NCBI RefSeq assembly: GCF_030230605.1 | Contig: NZ_JASPDO010000011.1 | Span: 9,170-73,169 of the forward strand | Direction: 5' to 3' | DNA length: 64,000 bases | Source: Brevibacterium sp. UMB1308A | Lineage (GTDB): Bacteria > Actinomycetota > Actinomycetes > Actinomycetales > Brevibacteriaceae | Shown: positions 19,137 to 28,780 of the stretch, in pieces | Numbering within the stretch: position 1 is the first letter of the stretch | How the letters are laid out: each line of letters starts with the position of its first letter | Notes under the pieces: generated by a model | Told to the model about the DNA's origin: nothing | Seen by the model: the letters and a program-made list of their open reading frames with translations, nothing else | Database searches by the model: none | Made by a program: the position numbers and the translations under genes

Positions 19137-20462
19137 TTAGTCCTCATCCTCAGCAGCCAGCTGACCACACGCGCCGTCGATGTCTTTACCGCGTGTGTCT
19201 CGAATTGTAGTCGGAACCCCCGCCTTGACGAGCCTGCGCACGAACTCAGCGGCGACCTCGGGCTCGGAAGCCGTCCACACGGAACCCGGCGTGGGATTCA
19301 GCGGAATGGGGTTCACGTGAACCCAGCCACGACCTCGGGCGTTGAGCTTCTTAGCCAGTAGCTCGGCGCGCCACGCGTGGTCGTTCATGTCCTTAATGAG
19401 CGCGTATTCGATCGACACGCGCCGGCCGGTGGTTTTGTAGTAGTCATATGCGGCGTCGATCGCTTCGTCTGCGTTCCACCGCGTGTTGACCGGGATCATT
19501 TCGTCGCGCAGGTCGTCATCCGGTGCGTGCAGGCTCAGAGCGAAGGTGACCGGGATGTTTTCCGCGGCGAGTTTCTTGATTCCCGGCACCAAACCCACGG
19601 TTGACACGGTGATGCGGCGCGGCGACATGCCCAGGCCGGCTGGCGCAGGGGTGGTGAAGCGGCGTACCGCGTTCATGACGCGCTTGTAGTTGGCTAGCGG
19701 TTCGCCCATTCCCATGAACACCACGTTGGTCACGCGGTCGTGTACCCCGGCCGAGGTGGTTGTGGAGTTTTCGGGGTTGGGGGTGGCTTCCGAGGTGGCT
19801 GAGTTTTCGGAGGCATCGGCTTCGGAGCCAACTTCCGCGGCTTCTTCGCCAAGGTAGTTAGTGGTTGCCCCGGCGGTGGGGGCCAGTTCACCGGCTGCGA
19901 TTACGCGGTTGGCTTGGATGACTTGGTCGACGATTTCAGCCGTTGACATGTTGCGGGTGAGGCCCTGCTGGCCGGTTGCACAGAATGGGCAGTTCATTCC
20001 GCACCCACACTGGGAGGACACGCACAAGGTGATGCGGTTGCGGTAGCGCATGAGCACGGATTCAACCATGGCGCCGTCGAAAAGTCGCCACAGGAACTTA
20101 ATCGTGTCGCCGTCTTCTGTGCGTAGGCGCCTGACTTCGGTGAGCAATGGTGGGAAGAACTCTGCGGCGAGTTCCTCACGCTGATCAGCTGGCAAATCTG
20201 TCATGTCAGCTGGATCGGTGGTGTTGTGTACGTAGTAATGGGTGGCCAGCTGCTTGGCACGGAACCCGGGAAGCCCTTTGTCTTTTACAGCTTGCGTCAG
20301 TTCCTCGAGCGACAGGTCTGCTAAGTGCTGAGGGGGTTGTTTTACCCGAGGCGAACGGAAGTTTAGGAGCGGACGACCGTCCCGCATGGGGGTTTTCGAG
20401 GTCGTTCCGTCCTCATGTTCGACAACTGGGCGTACCTGACGAGGTGTTAAATTCTGGGCCAT
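19137..20462 (-). CDS. rlmN: 23S rRNA (adenine-C2)-methyltransferase RlmN with acidic insertion
   Basis: Radical-SAM enzyme that methylates A2503 of 23S rRNA (and A37 of some tRNAs). The [4Fe-4S] site is [13 protein letters not shown], followed by [17 protein letters not shown] and [13 protein letters not shown]; the C-terminal half has [17 protein letters not shown] and the methyl-carrying Cys region ([12 protein letters not shown]). The product is 441 residues, longer than the usual 350-400, because of a low-complexity Ala/Glu/Ser/Thr segment of about 50 residues between the SAM core and GMGEP. The reading frame and all key residues are intact. Confidence 0.95.
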   Translation of the reverse strand: MAQNLTPRQVRPVVEHEDGTTSKTPMRDGRPLLNFRSPRVKQPPQHLADLSLEELTQAVKDKGLPGFRAKQLATHYYVHNTTDPADMTDLPADQREELAAEFFPPLLTEVRRLRTEDGDTIKFLWRLFDGAMVESVLMRYRNRITLCVSSQCGCGMNCPFCATGQQGLTRNMSTAEIVDQVIQANRVIAAGELAPTAGATTNYLGEEAAEVGSEADASENSATSEATPNPENSTTTSAGVHDRVTNVVFMGMGEPLANYKRVMNAVRRFTTPAPAGLGMSPRRITVSTVGLVPGIKKLAAENIPVTFALSLHAPDDDLRDEMIPVNTRWNADEAIDAAYDYYKTTGRRVSIEYALIKDMNDHAWRAELLAKKLNARGRGWVHVNPIPLNPTPGSVWTASEPEVAAEFVRRLVKAGVPTTIRDTRGKDIDGACGQLAAEDED

Positions 20463-20521
20463 GGCCCTCCCAGTATCGCACGAATCGGCTCAGACAAACA
20501 CTTCACGTGGTGCACGGTTCC

Positions 20522-21469
20522 TTAGAGAAGGAGGCCCGGCAGGAAGTGGAACAGTGCGAGGGCCACGGGTGCAGTTGGAAGGATCGAGTCCAGCCGGTCC
20601 ATGACTCCCCCATGCCCCGGTAGCAGGGTGCCCATGTCTTTCAGGCCAAGGTCACGTTTGATCATGGATTCGGAGAAGTCACCCAGGGTGGCAAAAGCGG
20701 GGATAACTACTCCCAAAACAAGGCCTGCCCACCACGGAGCACCGAACGCCAATACCACCATGCAGATGCCCACAACAGTGGAGAACAGTGCCGAACCAGC
20801 GAACCCTTCCCATGACTTCTTAGGCGAAATACTTGGCGCAATGGGGTGTTTGCCCCACAGAACACCAAAGGTGTAACCGCCCGTGTCACTAGCAACCACC
20901 ATGGCAAGGAAGGTGATCACCAACATGTTGCCCATGGGGAAGGACAGCATGTAGGCGATAAAAGAACCCATGAGCCCCACATACGTGAGGGCGAAGATGC
21001 TCAAGCACACATCTTTCACCGGATTGAGCCGGTGACGGCGAATCTGGTTGTAGATGAGGATGAACCCGCACCCTAAACTGAACGCCACCCAGAGTGCTTC
21101 ACGCCCTAGGAAGTAGGCAGCAAGAATCATGGTTCCCGCCGAAATCATGGTGGGCACGCGCGCCACTTTAGATCCGGACCGGCTCAGCGCATTCGACAGT
21201 TCCCACGTCGCTGCCATGACACCGACCAGCGCCACAATCAAAAACAGCTCAGGGATGAATACCAGGCTGGCAAGAACAGCGCCACCCAGCACCAGGCCAA
21301 CCGCGATAGCCGCAGGCAGGTTGCGTCCGGCGCGCCCGTAATCCTGTTTAGGCGGTTGGGGTGCCTGCGGGTTGGGTTCAGTCCCAGTGATGCGATTCTG
21401 AGAAGTCGAAGATGCGCCAGTCGAAGCGTTCGACTGGCGCTCGTCGTAGGACGACAAATCAGACTTCAA
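20522..21469 (-). CDS. cdsA: Phosphatidate cytidylyltransferase
   Basis: CDP-diacylglycerol synthase, a polytopic membrane enzyme making CDP-DAG for phospholipids. The signature near the C-terminus is clear: GDFSESMIKRDLGLKDMGTL followed by PGHGGVMDRLDS. Seven or so hydrophobic segments precede it, after a hydrophilic Gln/Pro/Thr-rich N-terminus. The upstream part of the open frame overlaps frr and must be a shadow; TTG codons at 21469 and 21457 near the frr stop are the likely starts, neither with a perfect Shine-Dalgarno, so the N-terminus is uncertain by a few residues. Confidence 0.92.
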   Translation of the reverse strand: MKSDLSSYDERQSNASTGASSTSQNRITGTEPNPQAPQPPKQDYGRAGRNLPAAIAVGLVLGGAVLASLVFIPELFLIVALVGVMAATWELSNALSRSGSKVARVPTMISAGTMILAAYFLGREALWVAFSLGCGFILIYNQIRRHRLNPVKDVCLSIFALTYVGLMGSFIAYMLSFPMGNMLVITFLAMVVASDTGGYTFGVLWGKHPIAPSISPKKSWEGFAGSALFSTVVGICMVVLAFGAPWWAGLVLGVVIPAFATLGDFSESMIKRDLGLKDMGTLLPGHGGVMDRLDSILPTAPVALALFHFLPGLLL

Positions 21470-22016
21470 GCAACTCTTTTTCTTTAGCGGCCAGAAGCGA
21501 GTCGATTTCGTCAACCTTCTTCTTGGTGATTTCGTCGAGTTCACCAAGAGCGTGCTTGACTTCGTCTTCTCCGGCTTCGCCGTCCTTCTGGATGCGTTCC
21601 AGCTGCTCTTTGGCCTTACGGCGCACGTTGCGTACTGAGATGCGGCCTTCTTCAGCGTCACCCTTAACGATCTTGACGTACTCCTTACGGCGCTCTTCGG
21701 TGAGTTCCGGGAGAGTCACGCGGATAACGTTTCCGTCGTTAGCGGGGTTGGCACCGATGTCGGAGTTACGCAGGGCGTTCTCGATGTCTGTCAGAGCACC
21801 TCGGTCATATGGGGTGATGAGAATGGTGCGCGCTTCAGGCACCTGGAACGAGGCCAGCTGCTGCATAGGTGTGGGAGTTCCGTAGTACTCCACGGGAATG
21901 TTGGCAAACAGGCCGGGGTTCGCACGACCGGTACGCACGTTGCCGAAAGCGGCCTGAGTGGCTTCGATAGCACCGTCCATTTTGGCGCTGGCTTCTTTAA
22001 GAATTCCGTTGATCAC
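21459..22016 (-). CDS. frr: Ribosome recycling factor
   Basis: RRF splits post-termination ribosomes together with EF-G. The 185-residue product is full length and shows the family stretch FGNVRTGRANPGLF and the RNVRRKAKEQLERIQK helix region. The GTG start at 22016 is supported by AAGGAG. It sits in the pyrH-frr-cdsA order that is widespread in bacteria. Confidence 0.97.
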   Translation of the reverse strand: MINGILKEASAKMDGAIEATQAAFGNVRTGRANPGLFANIPVEYYGTPTPMQQLASFQVPEARTILITPYDRGALTDIENALRNSDIGANPANDGNVIRVTLPELTEERRKEYVKIVKGDAEEGRISVRNVRRKAKEQLERIQKDGEAGEDEVKHALGELDEITKKKVDEIDSLLAAKEKELLEV

Positions 22017-22091
22017 TGTCTTCTCCTTGGGACGTTATGTCTAATCCTACCTGGGCGAATCTGGGCGACTAGCGTTAAGCGCTGACCTGCT

Positions 22092-22844
22092 TTAAGCGCT
22101 GACGACCGTGCCGATGTCTTCACCCATAATCGCGCGGCGCAAATTCCCGTCGCCTTCCATGCCAAACACACGCATGGGAAGGGCGTTGTCCATGCACAAG
22201 CTGAACGCGGTCGCGTCAACAACTTTGAGACCTCGGGTCAGTGCGTCCTGGAACGTGATGTGGTCGAGTTTGGTTGCCGACGGGTCCTTCTTTGGGTCCG
22301 CGGTGTACACGCCGTCCACGCCGTTCTTGGCGATAAGAACTTCGTCGGCGTGGATTTCGAGTGCACGCTGTGCCGCCACGGTGTCGGTTGAGAAGAACGG
22401 CAGTCCAGCACCCGCACCGAAAATCACCACGCGGTCTTTTTCCATGTGTCGCATGGCGCGACGTGGAATGTACGACTCAGCCACCTGGCTCATAGGAATC
22501 GCGGTCTGGACGCGCGTATCCAATCCTTGCTGTTCCAAGAAGTCCTGCAGAGCAAGGCAGTTCATCACGGTGCCCAACATACCCATGTAGTCCGCACGAG
22601 TACGGTCCATTCCGCGTTGCTGCAGTTCCGCCCCGCGGAAGAAGTTGCCGCCACCTACGACGATACTGATTTCCACCTCGGGCACGGTGGGCACAATCTG
22701 CTTAGCGATTGACGCAACAATATCTGGGTTCACCCCGACGGATCCCCCACCGAAAACTTCACCTGACAGTTTCAGAAGCACTCGCCTGCGATCAGTACGA
22801 ACCGGATGCATTGCGTGGCTAGAAAAATGAACAGGCGATTCCAT
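22092..22844 (-). CDS. pyrH: Uridylate kinase
   Basis: UMP kinase of the amino-acid-kinase fold, making UDP for pyrimidine supply. The 250-residue product has [11 protein letters not shown] at the N-terminal nucleotide-binding strand, [14 protein letters not shown], and the C-terminal [14 protein letters not shown]. The ATG at 22844 with GAGGATC upstream leaves an unusually polar 20-residue lead before the first strand. It is upstream of frr by 75 bp. Confidence 0.97.
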   Translation of the reverse strand: MESPVHFSSHAMHPVRTDRRRVLLKLSGEVFGGGSVGVNPDIVASIAKQIVPTVPEVEISIVVGGGNFFRGAELQQRGMDRTRADYMGMLGTVMNCLALQDFLEQQGLDTRVQTAIPMSQVAESYIPRRAMRHMEKDRVVIFGAGAGLPFFSTDTVAAQRALEIHADEVLIAKNGVDGVYTADPKKDPSATKLDHITFQDALTRGLKVVDATAFSLCMDNALPMRVFGMEGDGNLRRAIMGEDIGTVVSA

Positions 22845-22927
22845 GGGATCCTCACGTCAGAACTTGCGGGCCACCTCTAATACTAACGTTCGCCAGCGGT
22901 CTTTGTGTAAGCGCCGCCGAGGTCGTT

Positions 22928-23560
22928 CTAGTTTTCGCGGATCCGAGCCGTGCGCAGATAAGGGAAGGCCTCTTCGACGTCGTCAAAACGTTCGCGGGCT
23001 TCGTCAGTTGTGATGCCTGTTGGGACGATGATCTTGTCGCCGTCTTTCCAGTCCACTGGGGTTGCGACTTCAGCGCGCTCAGCGGTTTGGAGGGCGTCGA
23101 TCACGCGCAGGATTTCGTCAAAGTTACGCCCGGTTGACTTGGGGTAGGTCATGGTCAGGCGGATCTGCTTGGCCGGGTCAATGACGAACACCGAACGCAC
23201 GGACGACGTGTCCCCCTCGTTGGGGTGGATCATGCCGTAAAGTTCAGCGACCGTCTTGTCTGGGTCCGCGATGATGGGGTACTCCACGGTGGTGTTGTTG
23301 TAGGAGTTGATGTCCGGGATCCAGCTGGTGTGTTCTTCATTGGAGTCCACGGACAGGGCGATTGGCTTAACGCCACGCATTGCCCATTCCTCGCTCAGTT
23401 GCGCAACGCGACCCAGTTCGGTGGTGCATACGGGGGTGAAGTCTGCGGGGTGTGAGAAGAACACCACCCAGCTATCACCAGCCCAGTCGTGGAAGGAGAT
23501 CTCACCGGCCGAGGTTTCGGTGGTGAAATCAGGGGCTACGTCACCGAGCATGAGGGTCAT
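22928..23560 (-). CDS. Peroxiredoxin, 1-Cys (Prx6-like) type
   Basis: Thiol peroxidase reducing H2O2 and organic peroxides. The peroxidatic Cys is in HPADFTPVCTTELG (about residue 45). The long C-terminal domain (VDWKDGDKIIVPTGI ... FPYLRTARIREN) is typical of the Prx6 group. Start chosen at the ATG at 23560 (MTLMLGDVAPDFTTE), with AAAGGA upstream; the frame continues further upstream without similarity. 210 residues. It probably has its own promoter, since a strong terminator separates it from tsf. Confidence 0.92.
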   Translation of the reverse strand: MTLMLGDVAPDFTTETSAGEISFHDWAGDSWVVFFSHPADFTPVCTTELGRVAQLSEEWAMRGVKPIALSVDSNEEHTSWIPDINSYNNTTVEYPIIADPDKTVAELYGMIHPNEGDTSSVRSVFVIDPAKQIRLTMTYPKSTGRNFDEILRVIDALQTAERAEVATPVDWKDGDKIIVPTGITTDEARERFDDVEEAFPYLRTARIREN

Positions 23561-23713
23561 CGTTGGTCCTTTCGATTGCGGGTGTTCCTTACAGGCTATG
23601 CGCTGGGTGTGACTTTGGGCTCGCGGCGCGGTAAAGATCAGGTCCCGCTTGGGTAAAGACCACGTGAACTTGGGGGCTTCATCCCAACGTGGCACGTCCC
23701 TACAGGGCACCCG

Positions 23714-23754
23714 GCAAAACAGAACGTGCCACCACAAAAATGTGGTGGCACGTT
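23714..23754 (-). terminator. Terminator of the rpsB-tsf operon
   Basis: A perfect 13-bp stem, aacgtgccaccac (23723-23735) and gtggtggcacgtt (23742-23754), with a 6-base loop. On the minus strand it lies 20 bp after the tsf stop and is followed by a short T-rich tail (ctgttttg). Confidence 0.85.
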
Positions 23755-23773
23755 GCGTTAGCTAGCGCTTAGA

Positions 23774-24601
23774 TTAGGATCCAACACGCACGCGAGCGAA
23801 ACCGGTTGCCTTGATGCCAGCTTCGTCCAGAACGGACTGAACCGACTTCTTTGGCTCCTTGGCAAAGCCCTGGTCCAGCAGAACGTTTTCCTTGAAGAAT
23901 CCGTTCACGCGACCTTCAACGATTTTTGGCAGAGCAGCTTCTGGCTTGCCTTCGTTCTTTGCGGTTTCCAGAGCGATTTCGCGCTCCTTTTCAACCAGGT
24001 CAGCTGGGACGTCTTCGCGGCTGAAGTACTTAGGTGCAAGAGCAGCAATGTGCACAGCTACGTCGTGTGCAGCCTGGTCGTTGTCACCTTCGTAAGCCAG
24101 CAACACACCAACCTGCGGAGGCAGGTCCTTGTTGGTGCGGTGCAGGTAGGAAGCGAGCTTGGCACCTTCGAGGCGTACAACCTTCTTGAGGTCAACCTTT
24201 TCACCCAGGGAGGCACCACCTTCGGTGATGATCTGGGAGACAGGCTTGCCGTCGATTTCCACGTTCTTGAACTCTTCAGCGTCCGAAGCGTTGTTCGCAA
24301 CTGCCAGTTCCAGAATTTCATCAGCCAGGCTGATGAACTTGTCGGACTTAGCAACGAAGTCGGTTTCGGAGTTGAATTCGATCATGGTTCCGACGCCACC
24401 GTCGGTCTTGATAGCAACAAGACCGTCCGAGGTGGAACGTCCTTCGCGCTTGGTGGCACCCTTGAGGCCTTTAACGCGCAGGATTTCAATAGCCTTAGCC
24501 TGGTCGCCCTGAGCTTCGTCAAGAGCCTTCTTCACGTCCATCATGCCTGCACCGGTCTTTTCGCGCAGAGCCTTGATGTCAGCGGCGGTGTAGTTTGCCA
24601 T
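23774..24601 (-). CDS. tsf: Elongation factor Ts
   Basis: EF-Ts is the nucleotide exchange factor of EF-Tu. The 275-residue product begins MANYTAADIKALREKTGAGMMDVKKAL, with the conserved TGAGMMDVKKAL motif of the N-terminal domain, and continues with the core (MIEFNSETDFVAKSDKF). Full length and normal. It follows rpsB by 54 bp and ends before a strong terminator. Confidence 0.98.
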   Translation of the reverse strand: MANYTAADIKALREKTGAGMMDVKKALDEAQGDQAKAIEILRVKGLKGATKREGRSTSDGLVAIKTDGGVGTMIEFNSETDFVAKSDKFISLADEILELAVANNASDAEEFKNVEIDGKPVSQIITEGGASLGEKVDLKKVVRLEGAKLASYLHRTNKDLPPQVGVLLAYEGDNDQAAHDVAVHIAALAPKYFSREDVPADLVEKEREIALETAKNEGKPEAALPKIVEGRVNGFFKENVLLDQGFAKEPKKSVQSVLDEAGIKATGFARVRVGS

Positions 24602-24655
24602 GTGATCTCCTAAAGTCGAGAGGATTTATGTGCTTAGGGTTACAGCACTAACGTG

Positions 24656-25597
24656 TCAGGCTTCAGTCGACTTGTTGTCGGCGTCAGCGGCGGCTTCTTC
24701 CTTGGATTCTGCCTGAGCTGCTTCAGCCTTGGGTTCTTCCTGAGCGTCAGCAGCCTTGGTTTCGTCCTTGGCTTCCTTGGTTTCTTCTGCCCTGGCTTCG
24801 TCAGCCTTAGCGTTGTCTTCGCCCTTACCTTCGAGGAGTTCGCGCTCCCACTCTGGCATTGGTTCAACGTCAACAGCGGAAACGTTCTTTTCACCTTCGT
24901 CAGACGAGTGGCGCTTGAGCAGACCTTCGGCAACTGCGTCTGCAACGACGCGGGTCAGAAGGGCTACGGAGCGGATCGAGTCGTCGTTACCTGGGATTGG
25001 GTAGTCAACTTCGTCAGGGTCGCAGTTGGTGTCGAGGATACCCACGATTGGGATACCCAGCTTCTTAGCTTCGTCAACAGCCAGGTGTTCCTTCTTGGTG
25101 TCAACGATCCACACTGCTGAAGGGGTGCGCTGCATGTCGCGGATACCGCCCAGGGTGCGCTCAAGCTTTTCCTTTTCGCGCGACAGGATGAGCAGTTCCT
25201 TCTTGGTGTGACCTGAACCAGCTACGTCGTCGAAGTCGATTTCTTCGAGTTCCTTCAGACGGCGCAGACGACCGGAGATGGTCTGGAAGTTGGTGAGCAT
25301 ACCGCCCAACCAGCGCTGGTTCACGTATGGCTGACCAACGCGCTGTGCCTGTTCGGCAATAGCTTCCTGGGCCTGCTTCTTGGTTCCGACAAACATGATC
25401 GATCCGCCGTGCGCAACGGTTTCTTTGATGAACTCAAATGCGGTGTCGATGTAGCCCAGCGTCTGCTGCAGGTCAATGATGTAGATGCCGTTACGTTCCG
25501 TGAAAATGAAACGCTTCATCTTGGGGTTCCAGCGACGAGTCTGGTGACCAAAGTGAACACCGGAGTCGAGCAACTGGCGAGTGGTGACGACGGCCAT
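24656..25597 (-). CDS. rpsB: 30S ribosomal protein S2
   Basis: S2 binds the 30S head-body junction. The product has the family features [36 protein letters not shown] and [23 protein letters not shown] (split by key residues D-x-N and P-x-N-D). At 313 residues it carries a 60-residue Glu/Ala/Lys-rich C-terminal tail, common in actinobacteria. GAAAGGAGG precedes the ATG. First gene of rpsB-tsf. Confidence 0.98.
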   Translation of the reverse strand: MAVVTTRQLLDSGVHFGHQTRRWNPKMKRFIFTERNGIYIIDLQQTLGYIDTAFEFIKETVAHGGSIMFVGTKKQAQEAIAEQAQRVGQPYVNQRWLGGMLTNFQTISGRLRRLKELEEIDFDDVAGSGHTKKELLILSREKEKLERTLGGIRDMQRTPSAVWIVDTKKEHLAVDEAKKLGIPIVGILDTNCDPDEVDYPIPGNDDSIRSVALLTRVVADAVAEGLLKRHSSDEGEKNVSAVDVEPMPEWERELLEGKGEDNAKADEARAEETKEAKDETKAADAQEEPKAEAAQAESKEEAAADADNKSTEA

Positions 25598-25752
25598 GCC
25601 GACGCCCTCCTTTCATGGCGCTTACGCGCGTTCGGGCACAGGTTCCAACTGGGTTGACCCTGTGCGGATTTCGGTTTGTTCCTGGTATCCGTGGCGGGAG
25701 CCCACGCTTCACCCACGTGTCCTGCTGGAGGATTATGTGTGGATAAAACGCA

Positions 25753-25872
25753 CCTGAGGCACCGCTCGTGTGTCGGATACGCGTAGTCAAGAGTTCTGAC
25801 ACTCCTGCTGGCCCTATTTTATGCAGGTCACGCGCGAGTAGCCAAATAGTTACTTGAGGCACAGCTCGTGTG
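25753..25872. repeat. Two 20-bp direct repeats 100 bp apart upstream of rpsB
   Basis: cctgaggcaccgctcgtgtg (25753-25772) and cttgaggcacagctcgtgtg (25853-25872) match at 18 of 20 positions and start exactly 100 bp apart. Both lie in the 381-bp intergenic region 25598-25978 between rpsB and the divergent peptidase gene. No gene is visible in that region, and apart from these repeats and the candidate promoter I see no other structure. Confidence 0.8.
25816..25845 (-). promoter_or_regulatory. Candidate promoter of rpsB-tsf
   Basis: On the minus strand a -35-like TTGGCT (complement of 25840-25845) and a -10-like TAAAAT (complement of 25816-25821) are separated by 18 bp, with TGC just before the -10. 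It lies about 220 bp before the rpsB start, leaving a long leader. Prediction by eye only. Confidence 0.4.
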
Positions 25873-25978
25873 GATTGTTTTTCGTTCTCGTGGCAGAGGC
25901 ACTGTGGAAGATTTCGCGGTTTCCACAGCGTTGGGTTCGGGTCTTTTGTCAGCGCTGATCACATAGTGCGATGAGTAC

Positions 25979-26977
25979 ATGATTTCTCGAATTTTGACTG
26001 TAGTTTCGTGGCTCGTATTAGCACTGACGCTGATGAGTGCCACATATGTTCCAGATTCCGTGGTGCATGCGTCACCCGGTGAGCGCTCAGATGAACCGTC
26101 CGGCACGTGGATGACTCCGGTGCCTGGGTTTGAAGTGATCCGTGGTTTCGATAAGCCAGACAAGAATTGGCAGTCCGGGCACCGAGGTGTCGATGTCCTG
26201 GCGCTGCCCGGTGAGCCCGTGCGTGCCCCAGGTTTTGGCGTGGTGCGGTTCGTGGGAGTGATCGCGGGGAAGCGCGTGATGAGTGTCGAGGTGGGTAACT
26301 ATGTGGTGAGTTATGAGTCGGTGGACAGCGATTTGAAGAAGGGCGACGACATTACTCCGGGGATGCACATGGCTAAGGTGTCCTCACCGTCTCACTGCCC
26401 GCAGGGGTGTGTACATGTGGGTGTGTGGCGTAAGGACCGGGCAAAGGATTACCTCAACCCGGTGAATTTCTTCGCCTCAGGCGCATCGATCCTGTTGCCA
26501 GAGGCACAAGCGCCTAAGCCCGTGGCGGTCGACCAACAGCCGAGTTATAAAGGCAAAGGTAAAGGAGCAGGCCCGTGGGGTGGGCACCAAAACGGGCGAA
26601 TCCCCTCAGTCGCGATGTGCGCTGTGAAGTCTGCGCCTGGGCACATGCTCAGATGTGACGCAGCACGGGCCTTCGATGAGTTATCGGCAGCGTTCAAGGC
26701 CAAATTTGGCCGGCCGATTTCGGTCACTGACTCCTATCGCACGTATGAGCAGCAGGTGATTTTGAAGAAGCGCAAAGGCAGGATGGCTGCCACCCCGGGC
26801 AGGTCGAACCACGGGTGGGGCCTTGCCGTGGACCTCGGCGGTGGCATCAACCGCTTTGGAACAGCGGAGCACCGGTGGTTGCGTGCGAACGGCCCCAAGT
26901 ACGGGTGGGATCACCCGGGCTGGGCACGCCAAGGCGGGTCATTGCCCGAGCCGTGGCACTGGGAATTCATGGGCTAA
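25979..26977 (+). CDS. Exported M23-M15 peptidase fusion (cell-wall hydrolase)
   Basis: 332 residues. An N-terminal hydrophobic signal segment (about residues 5-22) predicts export. Residues about 45-165 form an M23/LytM-like domain with GHRGVDVLA (zinc His and Asp); the usual HxH of M23 reads CVH in QGCVHVGVW, so the third ligand is altered. After a Lys/Gly-rich linker, residues about 200-332 form an M15 (VanY-like) D,D-carboxypeptidase with SNHGWGLAVDLGG and EPWHWEFMG, which keep the zinc and catalytic residues. M23-like genes next to rpsB are common in actinobacteria; the added M15 domain is not. Divergent from rpsB. Confidence 0.85.
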   Translation: MISRILTVVSWLVLALTLMSATYVPDSVVHASPGERSDEPSGTWMTPVPGFEVIRGFDKPDKNWQSGHRGVDVLALPGEPVRAPGFGVVRFVGVIAGKRVMSVEVGNYVVSYESVDSDLKKGDDITPGMHMAKVSSPSHCPQGCVHVGVWRKDRAKDYLNPVNFFASGASILLPEAQAPKPVAVDQQPSYKGKGKGAGPWGGHQNGRIPSVAMCAVKSAPGHMLRCDAARAFDELSAAFKAKFGRPISVTDSYRTYEQQVILKKRKGRMAATPGRSNHGWGLAVDLGGGINRFGTAEHRWLRANGPKYGWDHPGWARQGGSLPEPWHWEFMG

Positions 26978-27070
26978 ACGGGCGGGCTGAGTGAGGAATA
27001 CCCTGATTCGGTACAGAAAGTGACCATGGACTACATGGAATAGTTCGCGCGAAGTGTGTGTTTCGCGAGT

Positions 27071-27736
27071 ATGAGCACACGTATTGCAATCATTGGTGGA
27101 CACGGAAAAATTGCTCGTCTGGTCACTGAACGCAAAGGTGACGTCAGTATCACCAGCGTGGTGAGAAACCCTGATCATGTCGATGAGCTCAACGCTATGG
27201 GCGCTCACCCAGTAGTTCTCGATGTGGAGACAGCGGCGGTTTCAGAACTGGCCCAGGTCGTTAAAGGTCACGACGCCGTTGTGTTCCTCGCTGGTGCGGG
27301 CGGAGGTTCGGGTGTGTTCCGGAAATACACCTCGGACTTGAAAGCCGCGATCACTTCCCAGCAGGCAGCCAAGGAAGCGGGCGTGAGCCGGTTCGTACAG
27401 GTGTCGTTCGTTGGGGCCGAGCACCCAACTGCGGAAGGCACTGACCCGGTCTTTGCCGCGTACTGGGATGCAAAACGTATTGCTGATGACTCGCTTCGGG
27501 CATCTGACTTGGACTTCACGATTGTCAAGCCTGGGCTTCTGACAGATGAGCCCGAGACCGGGAAGCTTTCGGTTTCCCAGGGTGAGGTGCGTAAGGGTTC
27601 GACTACGGCGCGTGCCGATGTAGCGAACTTCATTCTGCACATCGTGACCGATGAGCGCACGTACGGGAAGGACCTGGACATCCTCGACGGTGACACCCCA
27701 TTTGCTGAGTCTTTGGACGCGTACTTGGCACAGTAA
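27071..27736 (+). CDS. NAD(P)-binding SDR-like protein
   Basis: 221 residues from the ATG at 27071 (MSTRIAIIGGHGKIAR). The GGHGKIA loop is a Rossmann dinucleotide-binding motif of the atypical SDR / NmrA-like group, and later features fit: AVVFLAGAGGGSG, RFVQVSFVGAE, YWDAKRIADDSLRASDLDFTIVKPG (Tyr/Lys area and substrate strand), and LDGDTP at the C-terminus. Substrate unknown. It ends 6 bp from the convergent xerC gene. Confidence 0.85.
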   Translation: MSTRIAIIGGHGKIARLVTERKGDVSITSVVRNPDHVDELNAMGAHPVVLDVETAAVSELAQVVKGHDAVVFLAGAGGGSGVFRKYTSDLKAAITSQQAAKEAGVSRFVQVSFVGAEHPTAEGTDPVFAAYWDAKRIADDSLRASDLDFTIVKPGLLTDEPETGKLSVSQGEVRKGSTTARADVANFILHIVTDERTYGKDLDILDGDTPFAESLDAYLAQ

Positions 27737-27742
27737 GTGAAT

Positions 27743-28732
27743 TTAGGCGCGTGGGTGGGCCTGCGTGTAGGAATCTTTAAGTTTGCCCAGGCTCACGTGC
27801 GTGTATATCTGGGTTGAGCTCAGGGTGGCGTGGCCCAGGAACTCTTGCACTTGGCGGATGTCGGCCCCGTTTTCAACCATGTGGGTGGCAGCCGAGTGGC
27901 GTAGACCGTGGGGCGAGATTTCCGGTGAGTTGGCTCGTTTGGCCGTCGCCTTGTGGACCACATCGCGTACTTGGCGCTGGTTGATTCTGCCACCTCGGAC
28001 GCCTACAAACAGGGCTTCTTGACCTTCACTGGCCAGGTGGTTTCTGACTTCTAACCATTCGGTGAGGGCTCGTTGCGAGGGGCCACCGAATGGGATTCGG
28101 CGTTGTTTGTTTCCTTTTCCTAGAACCGTGATGAGTCCGGCGGTCCAGTCGACGTCGGTGGTGTCGAGATTGACGAGTTCGGATACGCGCATGCCGGTGG
28201 CGTACAGCAGTTCGACGAGTGCGATGTCGCGTGTACGTGTAGCGCGTTGGGTCTTGTTGAGGTTCGCGTCGTCGGCGGGTGGCTCAAAAGGTTGTGTGAG
28301 CACGTCTTCTGTGTGGGACTGCTGTAAAACGGTGGGCAGGCGGGTGGCTTTTTTGGGCGTGGATAGTCTGCTGGCCGGGTTGGTGGCGGTGATGCCGGCC
28401 CGGGTGGTGAAGGTGAAGAACGACCGGATACCGGCGATGCGACGGGCGAGGGTTCCGGACGAGGCACCTTGAGCAGATAGGTGTAGGAGCCACTGGCGGA
28501 GGTTGCCGATTTCAACGTCGGCCAAAGGGATGGGGTCACCGTTGCCGTCGTGGGTGAGGAATTGCATGAGGTTGGTGGCGTCGGCGATGTAGTTGCGCAC
28601 GGTGTGTTCCGATGCGTTCTTGTGTACCGTCAGTTCGTTGTGAAAGCGGTCGAGTGCGTCGAGGTATTCGGCACTCAACCGGTCATGCTGAGGTTCGCCA
28701 GTTGCGTTGGCGTTGTGGGGGGAAGTCGCCAT
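27743..28732 (-). CDS. xerC: Tyrosine recombinase XerC
   Basis: Site-specific recombinase acting with XerD at dif to resolve chromosome dimers. 329 residues: N-terminal SAM-like core-binding domain (YLDALDRFHNELTVHKN, ASSGTLARRIAGIRSFF) and catalytic domain with Arg in GMRVSELVNLD, Lys in GKGNKQRRIPFG, HGLRHSAATHM (H-x-x-R), FLGHATLSSTQIYTHVS (His and the nucleophile Tyr). The location, near rpsB and before dprA, is the conserved actinobacterial xerC site, so this is the housekeeping recombinase rather than a phage integrase. Its start carries only a weak ribosome-binding site. Confidence 0.93.
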   Translation of the reverse strand: MATSPHNANATGEPQHDRLSAEYLDALDRFHNELTVHKNASEHTVRNYIADATNLMQFLTHDGNGDPIPLADVEIGNLRQWLLHLSAQGASSGTLARRIAGIRSFFTFTTRAGITATNPASRLSTPKKATRLPTVLQQSHTEDVLTQPFEPPADDANLNKTQRATRTRDIALVELLYATGMRVSELVNLDTTDVDWTAGLITVLGKGNKQRRIPFGGPSQRALTEWLEVRNHLASEGQEALFVGVRGGRINQRQVRDVVHKATAKRANSPEISPHGLRHSAATHMVENGADIRQVQEFLGHATLSSTQIYTHVSLGKLKDSYTQAHPRA

Positions 28733-28780
28733 TCTTTAAGGGTACGCCAGGTTCGCATCTCTAGCGACAGCGCTCCATGT

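Noticed and set aside
27743..28732. XerC as the integrase of the accessory block
   Set aside because: It has the conserved housekeeping position and sequence of chromosomal XerC; no att-like core was seen at its borders.
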